A stretch of DNA of 64,000 nt from Saxidomus purpurata. Lineage: Eukaryota; Mollusca; Bivalvia; Venerida; Veneridae. Made by a program: the position numbers and the translations under genes. Below, piece after piece: positions 47,600 through 60,647 of the stretch. Every line of letters starts with the position of its first letter. The first letter of the stretch is position 1. The stretch spans positions 22,504,706 through 22,568,705 of the forward strand of contig JAFMSR010000015.1 of NCBI GenBank assembly GCA_022818135.1, in the 5' to 3' direction. The notes under the pieces were generated by a model that saw only the letters and a list, made by a program, of their open reading frames with translations, did no database searches and was not told the origin of the DNA.

Positions 47600-47605
47600 A
47601 ATAAA
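47600..47605 (+). promoter_or_regulatory. Candidate polyadenylation signal of the decoy-type receptor
   Basis: This is the first AATAAA found downstream of the stop codon, about 305 bp after it. Another AATAAA lies near 47695. Transcript data would be needed to choose. Confidence 0.4.
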
Positions 47606-48059
47606 GGTCTCACTACACTTGTACTATGTAGACACGTGTTTTATCTTCACTAGGCTACCTCTGATCAGTTGAATGTGTTTGTTGTTGTTTTTCGAATAAA
47701 TATGTCCAAGTTGTTGAACGGACAAGCTAAATATTTGATACTTGAAATCTTGTACTTTTTAGTGACAAAAGCTAGTATTTCATTCGCTAAAATCTTCAAA
47801 CGTTTTTATTTCTTATTGTGTTTAGAAAGTATGCACGCCTTTTTATGTGGAAAAGTCTTTTCAAACTCAAAAAAGATAAAACAAAACAAATTATGGTTAT
47901 CATGATTACAGAAAAGTAATAAATTTCGTGTTGGGTCCATGAACTCCATCACCTGCAAGATCTTTCCGACGCTGCATAGGTTACATACTTTCTAAACACG
48001 ATGACAAAAATAAAAAATGTTTGACTATTTTAGTGGATGAAATACATGTATTTCCGTCC

Positions 48060-48776
48060 GCCGACAGCATACGTCCGCCGACAGCATTTCAAAAATACAA
48101 TCTGAACTACAGTATAGCCTAGACAATGTCAAAAACTTGTGTTCTATAGATAATATTTCCCTTCATCCGTCAAAAACAAAATGTATGCTTCTAAGCACAG
48201 GTGCTAGAATAAAACGCGCTGAAAAGCTTAACTTGAAAATTGATGATTTTCCAAACTTTTAGAAGGGTTGCTTTTTATTTAATAAATAAGATGAAACTGT
48301 TATACTACAACGCATATATATTACCTATTATGGAATACTGTTGCAATGTCTGGGGACTTTGTCATAAATCTGATACCACTAAAATTTCAACTCTACAAAA
48401 ACGCGCTGTAAAATTAATTTATAAAACAAAAGCATGTGACTTGCAAGGTCTATTAAGAGAATCAAATATCTTATCCTTTGAACATAGATGCAAATATCAT
48501 ATTGCATTACTGGTGTTCAAAAGCAAAAAAGGCAATTGTCCTACTTATATCACTGATTTACTAAATTTTGTTAATCAAAATCACTATGATCTCCGTCCAT
48601 CCACTTACAAAGATATTCATATTGCTAAACCTAATACAAACTATTTGAAACAAGCGTTCAGTTATAAAGCTGCACAGATTTGGAACTCTCTTCCCGCTCG
48701 TATTAAAAATATTTTTCCAAAATATTTGCACATTCAGGAACACTTTGAAGGAGTTTATCAGGCAGACATAAATTAA
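48060..48776 (+). pseudogene. 5'-truncated LINE: end of a reverse-transcriptase ORF
   Basis: The first frame (about 48095-48260) reads LQYSLDNVKNLCSIDNISLH, then PSKTKCMLLSTG, the 'LNxxKTKxM' region that ends the catalytic core of non-LTR reverse transcriptases. A shift to the frame from 48240 continues LLYYNAYILPIMEYCCNVWG, LQKRAVKLIY, YDLRPS and IWNSLPARIKN to a stop at 48776, typical of the C-terminal connection domain in CR1/Jockey-group elements. The 5' part is absent and a short segment seems lost at the frame change, so it is inactive. A tandem GTCCGCCGACAGCAT doublet sits at its left edge. Confidence 0.75.
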
Positions 48777-48845
48777 GTTATCATATGTACAATGAAATAT
48801 ATGCTGCATTTATAAATTGTATTATGTATATAATAATATTGTTTA

Positions 48846-49635
48846 ACAAGAGGGCCAAGATGGCCCTATATCGCTCACCTTGGTACACGTCAACTTGCCT
48901 GGTGTGAAGATCACTAGACAATGTTATATACCAAACAAGTGAACCCCCCGCGTGGGGTCAATTTTGATCCCGTGGTCATAATTTGAACAATCTTGGTAGA
49001 GGTCCACTAGCCAATGCTACATGCCAAATATCTAAGCTCTAGGCCTTGTGGTTTCAGAGAAGAAAATCTAAACATTTTCCTATATAAGCCTATGTAAAAC
49101 TAAGTGACCACCCGTGCGGGGTCAATTTTGACCCGGGGGTCATAATTTGAACAATCTTGGTAGAGGTTTACTAGACAATGCTACATGCCAAATATCTAAG
49201 CTCTAGGCCTTGTGGTTTCAGAGAAGAAGATTTTTAAAGTTTTTCCTATATAAAGCCTATGCAAAACTAAGTGACCATCCGCGCGGGGTCAATTTTGACC
49301 CCAGGGTCATGATTTGAACAATCTTAGTAGAGGTCCACTAGACAATGATACATGCCAAATATCTAAGCTCTAGGCCTTGTCGTTTCAGACAAGATTTTTA
49401 AAGTTTTTCCTATTTGTTGCCAAAGCAACCAGAGTTCTGCATGGAATGGAATTTTTTGAACAACTTTGATAGAGCTTCATGCAAGGAACATCCCTGCAAA
49501 GTCTCATCAACACTGGCCCAGTGGTTTCAGAGGAGATGTCGTTTGAAGGAAATGGTGGACGGACGTACGACGGACGCCGGACGGAATGCGATCCTAATAG
49601 CTCACTCTGGCACTTTGTGCCAGGTGAGCTAAAAA
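48846..49635 (+). mobile_element. pearl/HINE-like non-autonomous element
   Basis: This begins AACAAGAGGGCCAAGATGGC with a GGGCC/GGCCC hairpin and CGCTCACCTTGG. It ends GGCACTTTGTGCCAGGTGAG and CTAAAAA, so the ends carry hairpins and a subterminal inverted CTCACCTxGG/CCAGGTGAG pair. Inside are about three tandem units of about 165 bp (GGGGTCAATTTTGACCC, then AATATCTAAGCTCTAGGCCT). Bivalve 'pearl' elements have such a core of tandem units; that link is from general knowledge. There is no coding capacity. Confidence 0.6.
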
Positions 49636-49961
49636 ACAAAAATAGTTAAGATGTTTAAAAATCTTAGTTATCATATATTGTGCTTTATAACGGTTGAGCT
49701 GTTAATATAGGAAATGTCAATTATTTTGATGTTATTTTATACAATGGACATTATAAACTATAAATATATATATCTTACTTGATGAAGGGGCAGTTATTCG
49801 TGATATGCTTCTTTTAGATACTATGATTTTTGTATATGCATGATTAAAAAAATATATATTGATAAGACTGCATGTCATAAGTTGATGCGTGTTTGTCAAA
49901 AGTAATGAATATGTTTATATGTTGGTATGCATGCATGTTAAATAGTTTGTGAAACTGTGAA

Positions 49962-49988
49962 CTTGTGTGTGTGTGTGTGTGTGTGTGA
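49962..49988 (+). repeat. GT microsatellite
   Basis: About 13 GT dinucleotides. A TTG microsatellite follows at 50088-50120. Confidence 0.9.
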
Positions 49989-50129
49989 ATAAATGTACCT
50001 ATATGGATATTTAAATGAAGGCCATACTGGAAATAAGCAGTATGAAACTTTTTGTACACTTAGTATGTAACCTTCACAAAGTAAAGTTATTGTTGTTGTT
50101 GTTCTTGTTGTTGTTGTTATTTGCTTTTG

Positions 50130-51120
50130 TAAGAAGCTACCTGAAATAAAAATGATACGTTATGCACATACAGTTTGCTATCTAACATACCATGCACTAC
50201 GAGGTAGCGTGCAAGCAAGTTAAACAATTCAAACTTGAAACAAAGACATTTTTTTCCTACCAAAATTATTTCCCGAGTATTGTTTTACAATACTGCTTCT
50301 CCATGCAGTCTGTCAACTCAAATGGTGATCTCATCTTTGAAATACGCAACGTCATTTCCTATCTTTGAAGATAGCTAAACAACACGTTTGAACAAAGTGG
50401 TAATAAAATACTTTAATTTCAACAGGCTTTTATTACATAAAGAAATAAATGATACCTTTAAAAAATGGAAATAAAGCATCGCAGTTACTTCTTTGGTTTT
50501 ACTGTACACAAAGTCTTGTACAATATTACAACTTTTACATTTTCTGGTGATGGATCTAAGACCCTCAAACACAAAACTCTAGGAGATACTGTCTTTAATC
50601 TGAAATACTATATGATATAATATGATACCCATAAGACAAGTAACATCATAACATATATAACAAACAAAGTCGGTGAATGTATATCACCCGCCAAATGAAG
50701 CAAATAGCTGAGAAAAAAACTGGAAAGTGTACTGGTGTATCTGTTTCAGAAAAGAAAACATTAAAAACAATCACCATCACCCTGAGTCCCCATCTCCCAT
50801 GTTATATTGTTTTCTTCAAGTTACTAGTACATTCATAAAAAAAGTAGCTCGGGCCTCATCTCTGAGAGGTTATTCTCTTTTCTGCATCTTACAGTGCAAC
50901 AGGACTCAGTTGTAGTAAATTAAATCAATTCAGTACTATTAGTTTCAGAAAACAATTTTTTCAAGTTTCTATATAGAATATTAAAGAAATGCCCTACACC
51001 CCTTAATGGGCCTCATTTTTATAACAAAATCATGACGTGAAGGGGATGGATACCAGAAAGAGCCAATTACATTCTAATTATGATGACCGGTTTCAGACAT
51101 ATAGATTTTAATGTTTTATA
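50130..51120. other. Non-coding DNA
   Basis: No supported gene. Short frames such as 50727-50915 lack any support. Confidence 0.4.
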
Positions 51121-51124
51121 TTGA

Positions 51125-51330
51125 ACATAGAGGAACAATTAAAGGGCAACAACTGAAGATACTAATCCAATCTTGACAAAAGTTGTGCGAGCGCCGCGGC
51201 TTTATGCTATTGCACACTCATTTTAATTTCATGAAATTCTATTTCTTGGTTCATGAGTAATGACACCGGACGGACGGATGGACAGACGGACAACGCCAAA
51301 ACAATATCCCTCCTCCTTTGGCAAGAAAAT
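51125..51330 (-). repeat. Inverted copy of the 8540-8765 repeat family
   Basis: Read on the minus strand it begins GCCAAAGGAGGAGGGATATTG and contains GTTGTCCGTCTGTCC. Towards the other end it has the TTAAAGGGCAACAACT block, the counterpart of GAGTTATTGCCC at 8745. Confidence 0.55.
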
Positions 51331-51339
51331 ATAATAGTT

Positions 51340-52960
51340 GCTCTTTTTTGACGAGAGATAAAAAGGAAATTTGCACGGCCGTCGAGAAGTGTATTAGTTT
51401 TGTAATCAAAACTGGACGGATTCGCACGTGTAGGATTTTCATCCCACGGTGATTTAAAGACTTGATGTATTTGTACACCATTGACACGAAGACATAGCTT
51501 ATGTGATGACTTTAACTCTAACGATTGATTCACCTTTAAATGATACATGTGATATTACTCTTCAATGTAAAGAATGTCATTAAGCAATTTCAGACTCTCA
51601 GAAAAATTATAATTAAGTTAAACAAAGTGATACTTAAAATAAATTAATCAGTATACCAAAGATCTGTTTTGACAACATGTACATGTAAACTTAATATACA
51701 AATTTTGGTAATTCACTTAATTTGTTATATTTACTTTCATTTCTATCTGCTAATATGAGAAATAAACTAATGGTTTTAAGGCTTCATTGTGTAAAGCATG
51801 TAGTTGACAATACTGCATGTTTTACCATGAAAAGTGATATAAGATTTATTTTTCAATACAATAAGTATATAAGCAAGCTTTATACGAAACTGATATAATA
51901 ACAGAGTCAAAAAAGAAATTTCAATTGACAAACTATGTCATTTGTTTCCCTGACAAGTATCATCCAAATATTCCAAATATTTGCATTATAAAATGGCCAT
52001 ATATAACATAAGTTCAAGAATGTAGCCTAAAATATTGATACTGCTTTGAAAATATGTAGGAAATGGGTTATACTCAGTAATTTCTTTTATTGACAGGCAT
52101 AAATGAAAAATATTTTTAACAGGAAGGAAGAATGTTTACTTTAAAATTTACAATTTTCTCTGTTTTCATTCGGATATAAACTGCTGTTACAGTACATATT
52201 CGTGTTCTTTAGATATAACTACGACACTGCCCGTTATTCCAAGATTATAAATCATTGCATAAGTGTCTCTCCTAACATTATGATGGTCAGTTTGTGCAAT
52301 AAAATAACTTTAAATTATCAAATTAAAAATGCAAAAGTAATCATTAAAAAAAAGTCGCGCAAAAATTGAGCGATCATGAAAGCGTTACACAATATTCCCT
52401 CTGCCTAAAGCATAAAAAACGAAGTAAACTAAATATCTCTGAATATTTTAAATCTCATAAAATATAAATCCTTAAGTAAATACTTCATATAACGAACATA
52501 AAACAAACCGACGAATCAAAGGCCAAAATCACTGGCATCTATTACTAAATTATATCTTACGTTCATTGGCAAGTAGAGATAATACATTGTAGTTTACATG
52601 AAAACGTAGTATTTATCAATTCGATTGATTACTAGTATTTTGTAGAAATATTTGAATACTTGATCGATATTCATATTTAACCATATATATCTCCAACAAA
52701 TTACGTCAATGAATGTCTTCTTTAGTAACAATTAAGAACGTAAATCGTTAACGAGAAAAATCTCTATAAATCAACTCAGCCTGTCAACAGATAAAATTTT
52801 ATCAACACTATTTGGAAAGCATTTCAAAAGTCAACGAAGGGCAGTTCTGCAGTGTTCTATAGAAGTGTATAGTCAGCCTATTGTAATATTCTACAGAACT
52901 GTAGTTCTCTAAAGAACCGTATGGAACTGTGGTACTATAATTATGGTAATATACGTTTTT
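51340..52960. other. AT-rich non-coding DNA
   Basis: No gene, RNA or clear repeat is visible. The right edge grades into the 28-bp minisatellite through diverged GTAGTTCT/GTACTGTA units from about 52890. Confidence 0.4.
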
Positions 52961-53004
52961 GAAGCACTCTTATGTATTATGGTATTTTATGGTACGGTAG
53001 TACA

Positions 53005-56000
53005 GTGTTGTAGTTCTCAACAATACTGCACAGAGCTGTAGTACTGTATGACAATGTAGTTATATGTAGTACGGTATGACAATGTAGTTATATGTAGTAC
53101 TGTATGATAATGTAGTTACATGTAGAACTGTATGATAATGTAGTTATATGTAGTACTGTATGATAATGTAGTTATTTGTAGAACTGTATGACAATGTAGT
53201 TATATGTAATACTGTATGACAATGTAGTTATATGTAGAACTGTATGACAATGTAGTTATATGTAGAACTGTATGATAATGTAGTTATATGTATTACTGTA
53301 TGATAATGTAGTTATTTGTAGAACTGTATGACAATGTAGTTATATGTATTACTGTATGATAATGTAGTTATATGTAGAACTGTATGATAATGTAGTTATA
53401 TGCAGAACTGTATGATAATGTAGTTATATCTAAAACTGTATGGCAATGTACTTATATGTAGTACTGTATGATAATGTAGTTATATGTAATACTGTCTGAT
53501 AATGTAATAATATGTAGAACTGTATGATAATGTAGTTATGAATAGCACTGTATAATAATGTAGTTATATGTAGTACTGTATGATAATGTAATAATATGTA
53601 GGAATGTATGATAATGTAGTTATATGTAGTACTGAATGATAATGTAGTTATATGTAGAACTGTATGATAATGTAGTTATATGTAGTACTGTAAGATAATG
53701 TAGTTATATGTAGTACTGTATGATAATGTAGCTTTATGTAGTACTGTATGATAATGTAGTTACATGTAGTACTGTAAGATAATGTAGTTATATGTAGTAC
53801 TGTATGATGATGTAGCTTTATGTAGTACTGTATGAAAATATAGTTATATGTAGTACTGTATGACCATGTAGTTATATGTAGTACTGTATGATTAAGTAGC
53901 TATATGTAGTATTGTATGAAAATGTAGTTATATGTAGAACTGTATAATAATGTAATTATGTAGTACTGTATGACAATGTAGTTATAGGTCATACTGTATG
54001 ATAATGTACTTATATGTAGTACTGTATGATAATAGAGTTATATGTAGAACTGTATGATAATGTAGTTAAATGTAGTACTGTATGATAATGTAGTTATATG
54101 TAGTACTGTATGATACTTAGTTATATGTAGTACTGTATGAAAATGTAACTGTTATATGTAGTACTGTATGACCATGTAGTTATATGTAGTACTGTTTGAC
54201 CATGAAGTTATGTGTACTACTGTTTGACCATGAAGTTATATGTAGCACTGTATGATAATGTAGTTATATGTAGTACTGTATGACAATGTAGTTATATGTA
54301 GTACTGTATGAAAATGTAGTTATATGTAGAACTGTATGATAATGTAGTTATATGTATTACTGTATGATAATGTAGTTATATGTATTACTGTATGACAATG
54401 TAGTTATATGTAGAACTGTATGATAATATAGTTATATGTAGAACTGTATGATAATGTAGTTATATGTAGTACTGTATGACAATGTAGTTATATGTAGTAC
54501 TGTATGACAATGTAGTTATATGTAGTACTGTATGACAATGTAGTTATATGTAGTACTGTATGACAATGTAGTTATATGTAGTACTGTATGACAATGTAGT
54601 TATATGTAGAACTGTATGAAAATGTAGTTATATGTAGTACTGAATGATAATGTAGTTATATCTGGTACTGTATGACAATGTAGTTATATGTAGCACTGTA
54701 TGATAATGTAGTTATATGTAGTACTGTATGATAATGTAGTTATATGTAGTACTGTATGATAATGTAGTTATATGTAGTACTGTATGACAATGTAGTTATA
54801 TGTATTACTGAATGATAATGTAGTTATATGTAGTACTGTATGACAATGTAGTTATATGTAGTACTGTATGATAATATAGTTATATGTAGTACTGTATGAT
54901 AATGTAGTTATATGTAATACTGTCTGATAATGTAATAATATGTAGAACTGTATGATAATGTAGTTATAAATAGCACTGTATAATAATGTAGTTATATGTA
55001 GTACTGTATGATAATGTAGTAATATGTAGGAATGTATGATAATGTAGTTACATGTAGTATTGTAAGATAATGTAGTTATATGTAGTACTGTATGAAAATG
55101 TAGCTTTATGTAGTACTGTATGATAATGTAGTTACATGTAGTACTGTAAGATAATGTAGTTATATGTAGTACTGTATGATAATGTAGCTTTATGTAGTAG
55201 TGTATGACAATGTAGTTATATGTAGTACTGAATGATAATGTAGTTATATATAGTACTGAATGATAATGTAGTTATATGTAGTACTGTATGATAATATAGT
55301 TATATGTAGTACTGTATGACAATGTAGTTATATGTAGTACTGAATGATAATGTAGTTATATGTAGTACTGTATGACAATGTAGTTATATGTAGTACTGTA
55401 TGATAATGTAGTTATATGTAGTACTGTATGATAATGTAGTAATATGTAGGAATGTATGATAATGTAGTTACATGTAGTATTGTAAGATAATGTAGTTATA
55501 TGTAGTACTGTATGATAATGTAGCTTTATGTAGTACTGTATGATAATGTAGTTACATGTAGTACTGTAAGATAATGTAGTTATATGTAGTACTGTATGAT
55601 AATGTAGCTTTATGTAGTACTGTATGAAAATATAGTTATATGTAGTACTGTATGACCATGTAGTTATATGTAGTACTGTATGATTAAGTAGCTATATGTA
55701 GTATTGTATGAAAATGTAGTTATATGTAGAACTGTATAATGTAATTATGTAGTACTGTATGACAATGTAGTTATAGGTAATACTGTATGATGATGTAGTT
55801 ATATGTAGTACTGTATGATAATATAGTTATATGTAGAACTGTATGATAATGTAGTTATATGTAGTACTGTATGATAATATAGTTATATATAGTACTGTAT
55901 GATACTGTAGTTATATGTAGTACTGTATGAAAATGTAACTAGTATATGTAGTACTGTATGACCATGTAGTTATATGTAGTACTGTTTGACCATGAAGTTA

Positions 56001-56490
56001 TGTGTACTACTGTTTGACCATGAAGTTATATGTAGCACTGTATGATAATGTAGTTATATGTAGTACTGTATGATAATGTAGTTATATGTAGTACTGTATG
56101 ACCATATAGTTATATGTAGTACTGTATGATAATGTAGTTATATGTAGTACTGTATGACAATGTAGTTATATGTAGTAATGTATGACAATGTAGTTATATG
56201 TAGTACTGAATGATAATGTAGTTATATGTAGTACTGAATGACAATGTAGTTATATGTAGTACTGTATGACAATGTAATTATATGTAGTACTGTATGATAA
56301 TGTAGTTATATGTAGTACTGTATGATAATGTAGTTATATGTAGAACTGTATGACAATGTAGTTATATGTAGTACTGTATGACAATGTAGTTATATGTAGG
56401 AATGTATGATAATGTAGATATATGTAATACTGTATGGAAATGTAGTTATATGTAGTACTGTTTGACAATGTAGATATATGTAGTAGTTTA
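53005..56490. repeat. 28-bp minisatellite of about 3.5 kb with higher-order structure
   Basis: About 120 copies share the unit TAGTACTGTATGATAATGTA with GTTATATG. Variants include GACAATG for GATAATG, TAGAAC for TAGTAC, and GCTTTATG. Blocks of variants recur: the run with GTAAGATAATG, GACCATG, GATTAAGTAG and TGTAATTATGTAG at about 53759-54240 reappears at about 55551-56040, 1792 bp (64 units) later. A second block near 53486 reappears near 54917. No gene is present. Confidence 0.95.
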
Positions 56491-57402
56491 TCACTACTGT
56501 ATACACGTAGTATCTGCCTTGATATAATTTTCAACCAGCTCAGCCTACAAATCTACCTTATATTGCATACGATTTAACAATGCTAGATGAAATTGATATG
56601 AATATTGGTAATTCTGTTAAAAGGTTTTGGGTATGGGACACATCGCTTGTCAAAATAAGAAGCGTTCAGTTGGATTTATATTATTGCAAAACTCTAGCCA
56701 GTGCGCCAAATGACTCTCTTATATTCTTTATGCACCGTCTTTGGAGAGAAAGTTTATTTCGTGATAGGTTTTGGATGACAGTCATAACATGCCTTTGACT
56801 GTGAGTTAAATATAAAAACAGATATCCTTGTTGAAAATGTGGACTGTTTAAGCAGACTGTGCTGAAGACAAAGACATACGCATATTATAAACTGTTTAAT
56901 ATGTGGCCTGTGGTTCCATTTGATGTGTGTGGACTGCATAACTGAATCTGACCTGCCTGATGAAGAATCATCCTGATTTTGTCCCAGGTGTGCCCAGAAC
57001 ACCATAATGTAATACACTGCTGTCTATAAAATAGTTAATAGCAACCAAACAAATATTGTGTTGAATATCATTGATAAGACTTGATTCCTTATATTTCTTT
57101 GGTTAATTTTGTTCTTTTTATATGGGACAATGCAACATCTTATACTATTCTTAAAAAGTATTAAACGTCACAGAAGTGTAATGTAACCACATAATACTCT
57201 TAAAAAGTATAACTTTGCCCGTGTTGTTGTTGTTGTTGTTTTTTATACATTTGGCCCATTTTTACATAACTTTGTTTCAAATAGGTCTGTTTAGTAACAA
57301 GATACTTACCAACAACAACAAAAACATTTAAGAGTAAAACATGGTTATCCTGTGGACACACTGTTTAATGATCCTGTTACTCGTGTATGATTAAATGAAT
57401 GT

Positions 57403-57566
57403 GGGCATCGATAGCTCAGTGGTTAGGGCGTTCGCCTCCGGAAAGGGGGGAAGGGCGGGTTCGAATCTCATCCAGATCACGAAGTGTGTCCTTTGGCAAA
57501 GATACTGATGCTACATGATCCTCAGTCCACCCAGCTGTACTTGGGTAGCAATAGTGAAATTCTCGC

Positions 57567-57622
<56 letters not shown>

Positions 57623-57712
57623 AACGTGATGCCATCTGGAATGAGTGTTCGAGGGTGATTCAATAAGCTACGGAGCTTTCTTCATAATCGAACAAAAATA
57701 AACTAGTATAAA
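57403..57712 (+). mobile_element. tRNA-derived SINE with CT microsatellite
   Basis: The head GCATCGATAGCTCAGTGGTTAG with GGGTTCGAATCTC is followed by a body, a (CT)n run at 57571-57620, then GATGCCATCTGGAATGAGTG, TTCGAGGGTGATT and ATAATCGAACAAAAATAAA. The body is shared with the SINE at 37494-37712, where CTCTCTC sits in the same place. Same family, different tRNA-like heads. Confidence 0.75.
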
Positions 57713-57724
57713 TAAATAGGTGGA

Positions 57725-58860
57725 CACAAACGTGAGAGAAAATATTTTAGACAGAGTTTAGGCAAATGATAATGTGATAACTCTTCAACTTGAGCATCAA
57801 AAGTCTAACCTAACTGTGTATAGACAGCTATTTTGTATAAAGGCCAATTGCGAACAAGCACATAGAAATACAGATAACAACACTCGTTGTATAGTATGTC
57901 GGAGAATGTTTATTCCCAGATCTGAACATTTTGTGCGAGAGTATGATGGTTTGTTTCTAAACAACCGTTCATTCTTGCATGTGCGAAAAAATAATGAATT
58001 AAAACCAAATATTTCTGTTTTTCTATCGACCTCCTTAGGAAATAGTATTTTTCGAAACATGTCGTGTCTCAATATTTTTCTTTTTAAATGCTTTAAAGGT
58101 TATAATAATAAAGAGTTTGATATATTTACTTGGAGAAATTGCAAAAACAAAACTATGTTCGGTTTCGTTCATTCAGATAATGGAAAATTTTGAAACTGGT
58201 TTCATTCGAAAGGGCAAACATAGTTTTGGAATGTACGTTATTCGGCACCAGAAACCTTCCCTCTCTCATATAAACTAGTATGTCGTTTAAGGTAACGTTT
58301 CCATTTTTCTGAAATGTGTGCGCACTTTTGTACATTGCATAAATGTTTGCACAATGTTCCTTTGATGCTGCTCATTTTGTTTTCGAAGTACATAATTATG
58401 AATATTATTCTAATGGCATTGCAGATAGATTTGGAGACGTACTTCTGCAAATCCTAATGGTTTGCCTTTAGTCGCTTCCCTTTCACAAAGGTATTGCAGT
58501 AATTGTACGCTTGATTGCTAACTTTCAGCATATGATCAGCACAATTTGCAATTTTGTAGGTCTAAACCAACCGAGAATATAGTTTTAACAGTTTCGGTTT
58601 TCTTTCTAGATCGCTGAATCCCACTGTCTCTTTGCATCGCTGGGAACAGCCACCAGTGCCAAAACGTCGGATGAGTATGAACATTGGCTACGTCCAAGAG
58701 AGCGGTCGCATCTCTTTGTCGTTGCATAAGTTCTAAAGTGTAACTTCCCTTATATACACTCCGTACATGGGTCATTTGATACTTCTTGTTACATATTATA
58801 TACTTCGGCAACCCAGTAGCAGAGGTATACAGATAAAATGAATTTATTAGCGGGTTGGAG
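57725..58860. other. Unassigned DNA with long but unsupported frames
   Basis: A 139-codon plus frame at 57774-58193 starts at GTG rather than ATG and holds RCIVCRRMF. A 91-codon minus frame lies at 58536-58811. Neither has a recognisable domain, signal or splice partner. Confidence 0.3.
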
Positions 58861-58870
58861 CTACCTTAAG

Positions 58871-58925
58871 AATGTACTCGTGCATAGCAGGCGGAAAAAG
58901 AATCACGTGATGGTAGTCTTCGCAC
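58871..58925 (+). repeat. Dispersed repeat, copy 2 (CACGTGAT core)
   Basis: GAATGTACTCGTGCATAGCA, then GGCGGAAAAAGAATCACGTG and ATGGTAGT. The same run occurs at 62630-62680. Confidence 0.6.
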
Positions 58926-58929
58926 CTGT

Positions 58930-60640
58930 TTGCGACCAGACTGCATGTTTTCTGAAAAGTCGCAGCATAAATTACATTTTGAATGATTCATTTTGAATAT
59001 CGGATAAAATAATTTAATATTTGATACAGAAAGGTACAAGTTATATTTCATGATTTTTTCATGATCGGGACAAGGTGTACATAATCGGACCGGTAAACAA
59101 ATAAAATAAGTACAATGTCAGCATGATTTTCACGGAAATTGACTATGTATCATTACGATAACATAATTTTGGTAACACTTATAACATAATTTTGGTAATA
59201 TACGTTTCATGTAACAGTTTAATGAAAGTTTTGTTTAACTTTATCTGCAGGTTATAACATTTAGAGCGATTTCAGCAACGTGTGGTCACGATAAATCGAC
59301 CAAAAGATTATCAATATATCCCGTTTCTCGTGCAGTTGCTGGCGTTATGCATATTTTCCTTGGTTCTCTGTCACGTGTACACAGATAATAATGCTTGGAA
59401 AAGAGATAAGTATAGTTTGCTTGATTTCAATTACTTCAGGATTGGAATGGATATTGTGTTTTGCACATGCGTTGTTCAAAATTTAAAGACGTTATATACT
59501 TGCTGCAGCTTTTTCAATTTCAAAAGAGAATTTTTACGTTGAAACCGATACTATTTATATATAAAATGAAAATGTTCGTGGTCCATACCAGTATTATGAG
59601 AGGTAAATGTTGATCAAGTCGTAGTGATCGAAGTATCGTGTGAGAACACTTCGTGGTGTGATTTTTATGGCAATCGTGTCAATATTGGAATCTATTTATT
59701 ACTGGGTAATTTAATTTTTAAAGATTCAGATCAAGAATACTGAACAAGGTTTGAGTAAAGGATCCGTCAGAAATATTAAGAAAACATGAAGCATGTGCAA
59801 CCTTCTTTTAAAAACAAATAAACAAATACATAAGTTCGAAAAATTGTGTGGTAAGAGACACGAAGTTTTTGTACTTTACGCCTTCGTTTGTTTTTGTTTT
59901 TATTTATTTATTTTTTTTTTTTTTTTTTTTGAGTCGCGTTAAAAGCGTTCTAAAGAAAAAATACAGTTGCAACAACTCGTAGGATTGTAGAAAGACAAAT
60001 TAAGTTGTTTCTTTATACAGCGAGACTGTTTACATTTTTGTTTAACACTTGTTTACATATACCAAGTGTTGTCAATGCAGTTTTCTGCATGACGATATTT
60101 GAACTACATTTGTATACAGAACTTTGGTAATGCGTTCAGACTCTCCTTTTAAATGTTACTTTTGAAAGGTGAAGGTAATTGTTTTACGAATTTACTGCGA
60201 GGACGTCAAATCATGAAAATGTAGATCTATACTATTGTTAAGAAAGGTGTTCATAGTTGCAGAGGATCGATCTTTGGTGTTTTGTTATGTTATGTTCAGA
60301 CGTCATTATAGCCCCTGTGCTCATGTAATCACAATCCTTGATTGCGGTTATGCCTGGAACCATGACTAATTGATGCAGTAGCAAGAATGCACGCTTCATT
60401 CCGGCTTCACTGATTATATTATGCATCTTATAAATTAGCCAAATTCTGTTTTATAATTCTTAAGGCGTATGGAACACCGGTTTGACGCTGGTACTGCTTC
60501 AGTAAAATTTACATAGTAACTTTTCGTTTGATATCTTGCAAAACAATGGCGTCTCTATAATTCTGAGATGGGAATTATCAGCATTTTGTTTTAAAGTAGA
60601 ATTTCATAAATATTGAGCTATAATTATGAAATGATGGATT
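58930..60640. other. Non-coding AT-rich DNA with a poly-T tract
   Basis: No supported gene. A poly-T run occurs at about 59911-59930. The frame at 59282-59542 begins at a non-ATG codon and has one hydrophobic stretch, with no further support. Confidence 0.35.
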
Positions 60641-60647
60641 ATTTATA

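Noticed and set aside
51207..51548. 113-codon minus ORF
   Set aside because: It overlaps a dispersed repeat of the 8.5-kb family and has no protein-like features.
30938..56534. CRISPR-like regular repeats at 31.0, 31.9, 53-56.5 and 60.6 kb
   Set aside because: The units are directly tandem with no unique spacers, in a eukaryotic context; they are minisatellites.
57774..58193. 139-codon ORF as a gene
   Set aside because: It begins with GTG, has no recognisable domain beyond two CxxC-like Cys, and no splice sites or signal; kept only as unassigned DNA.
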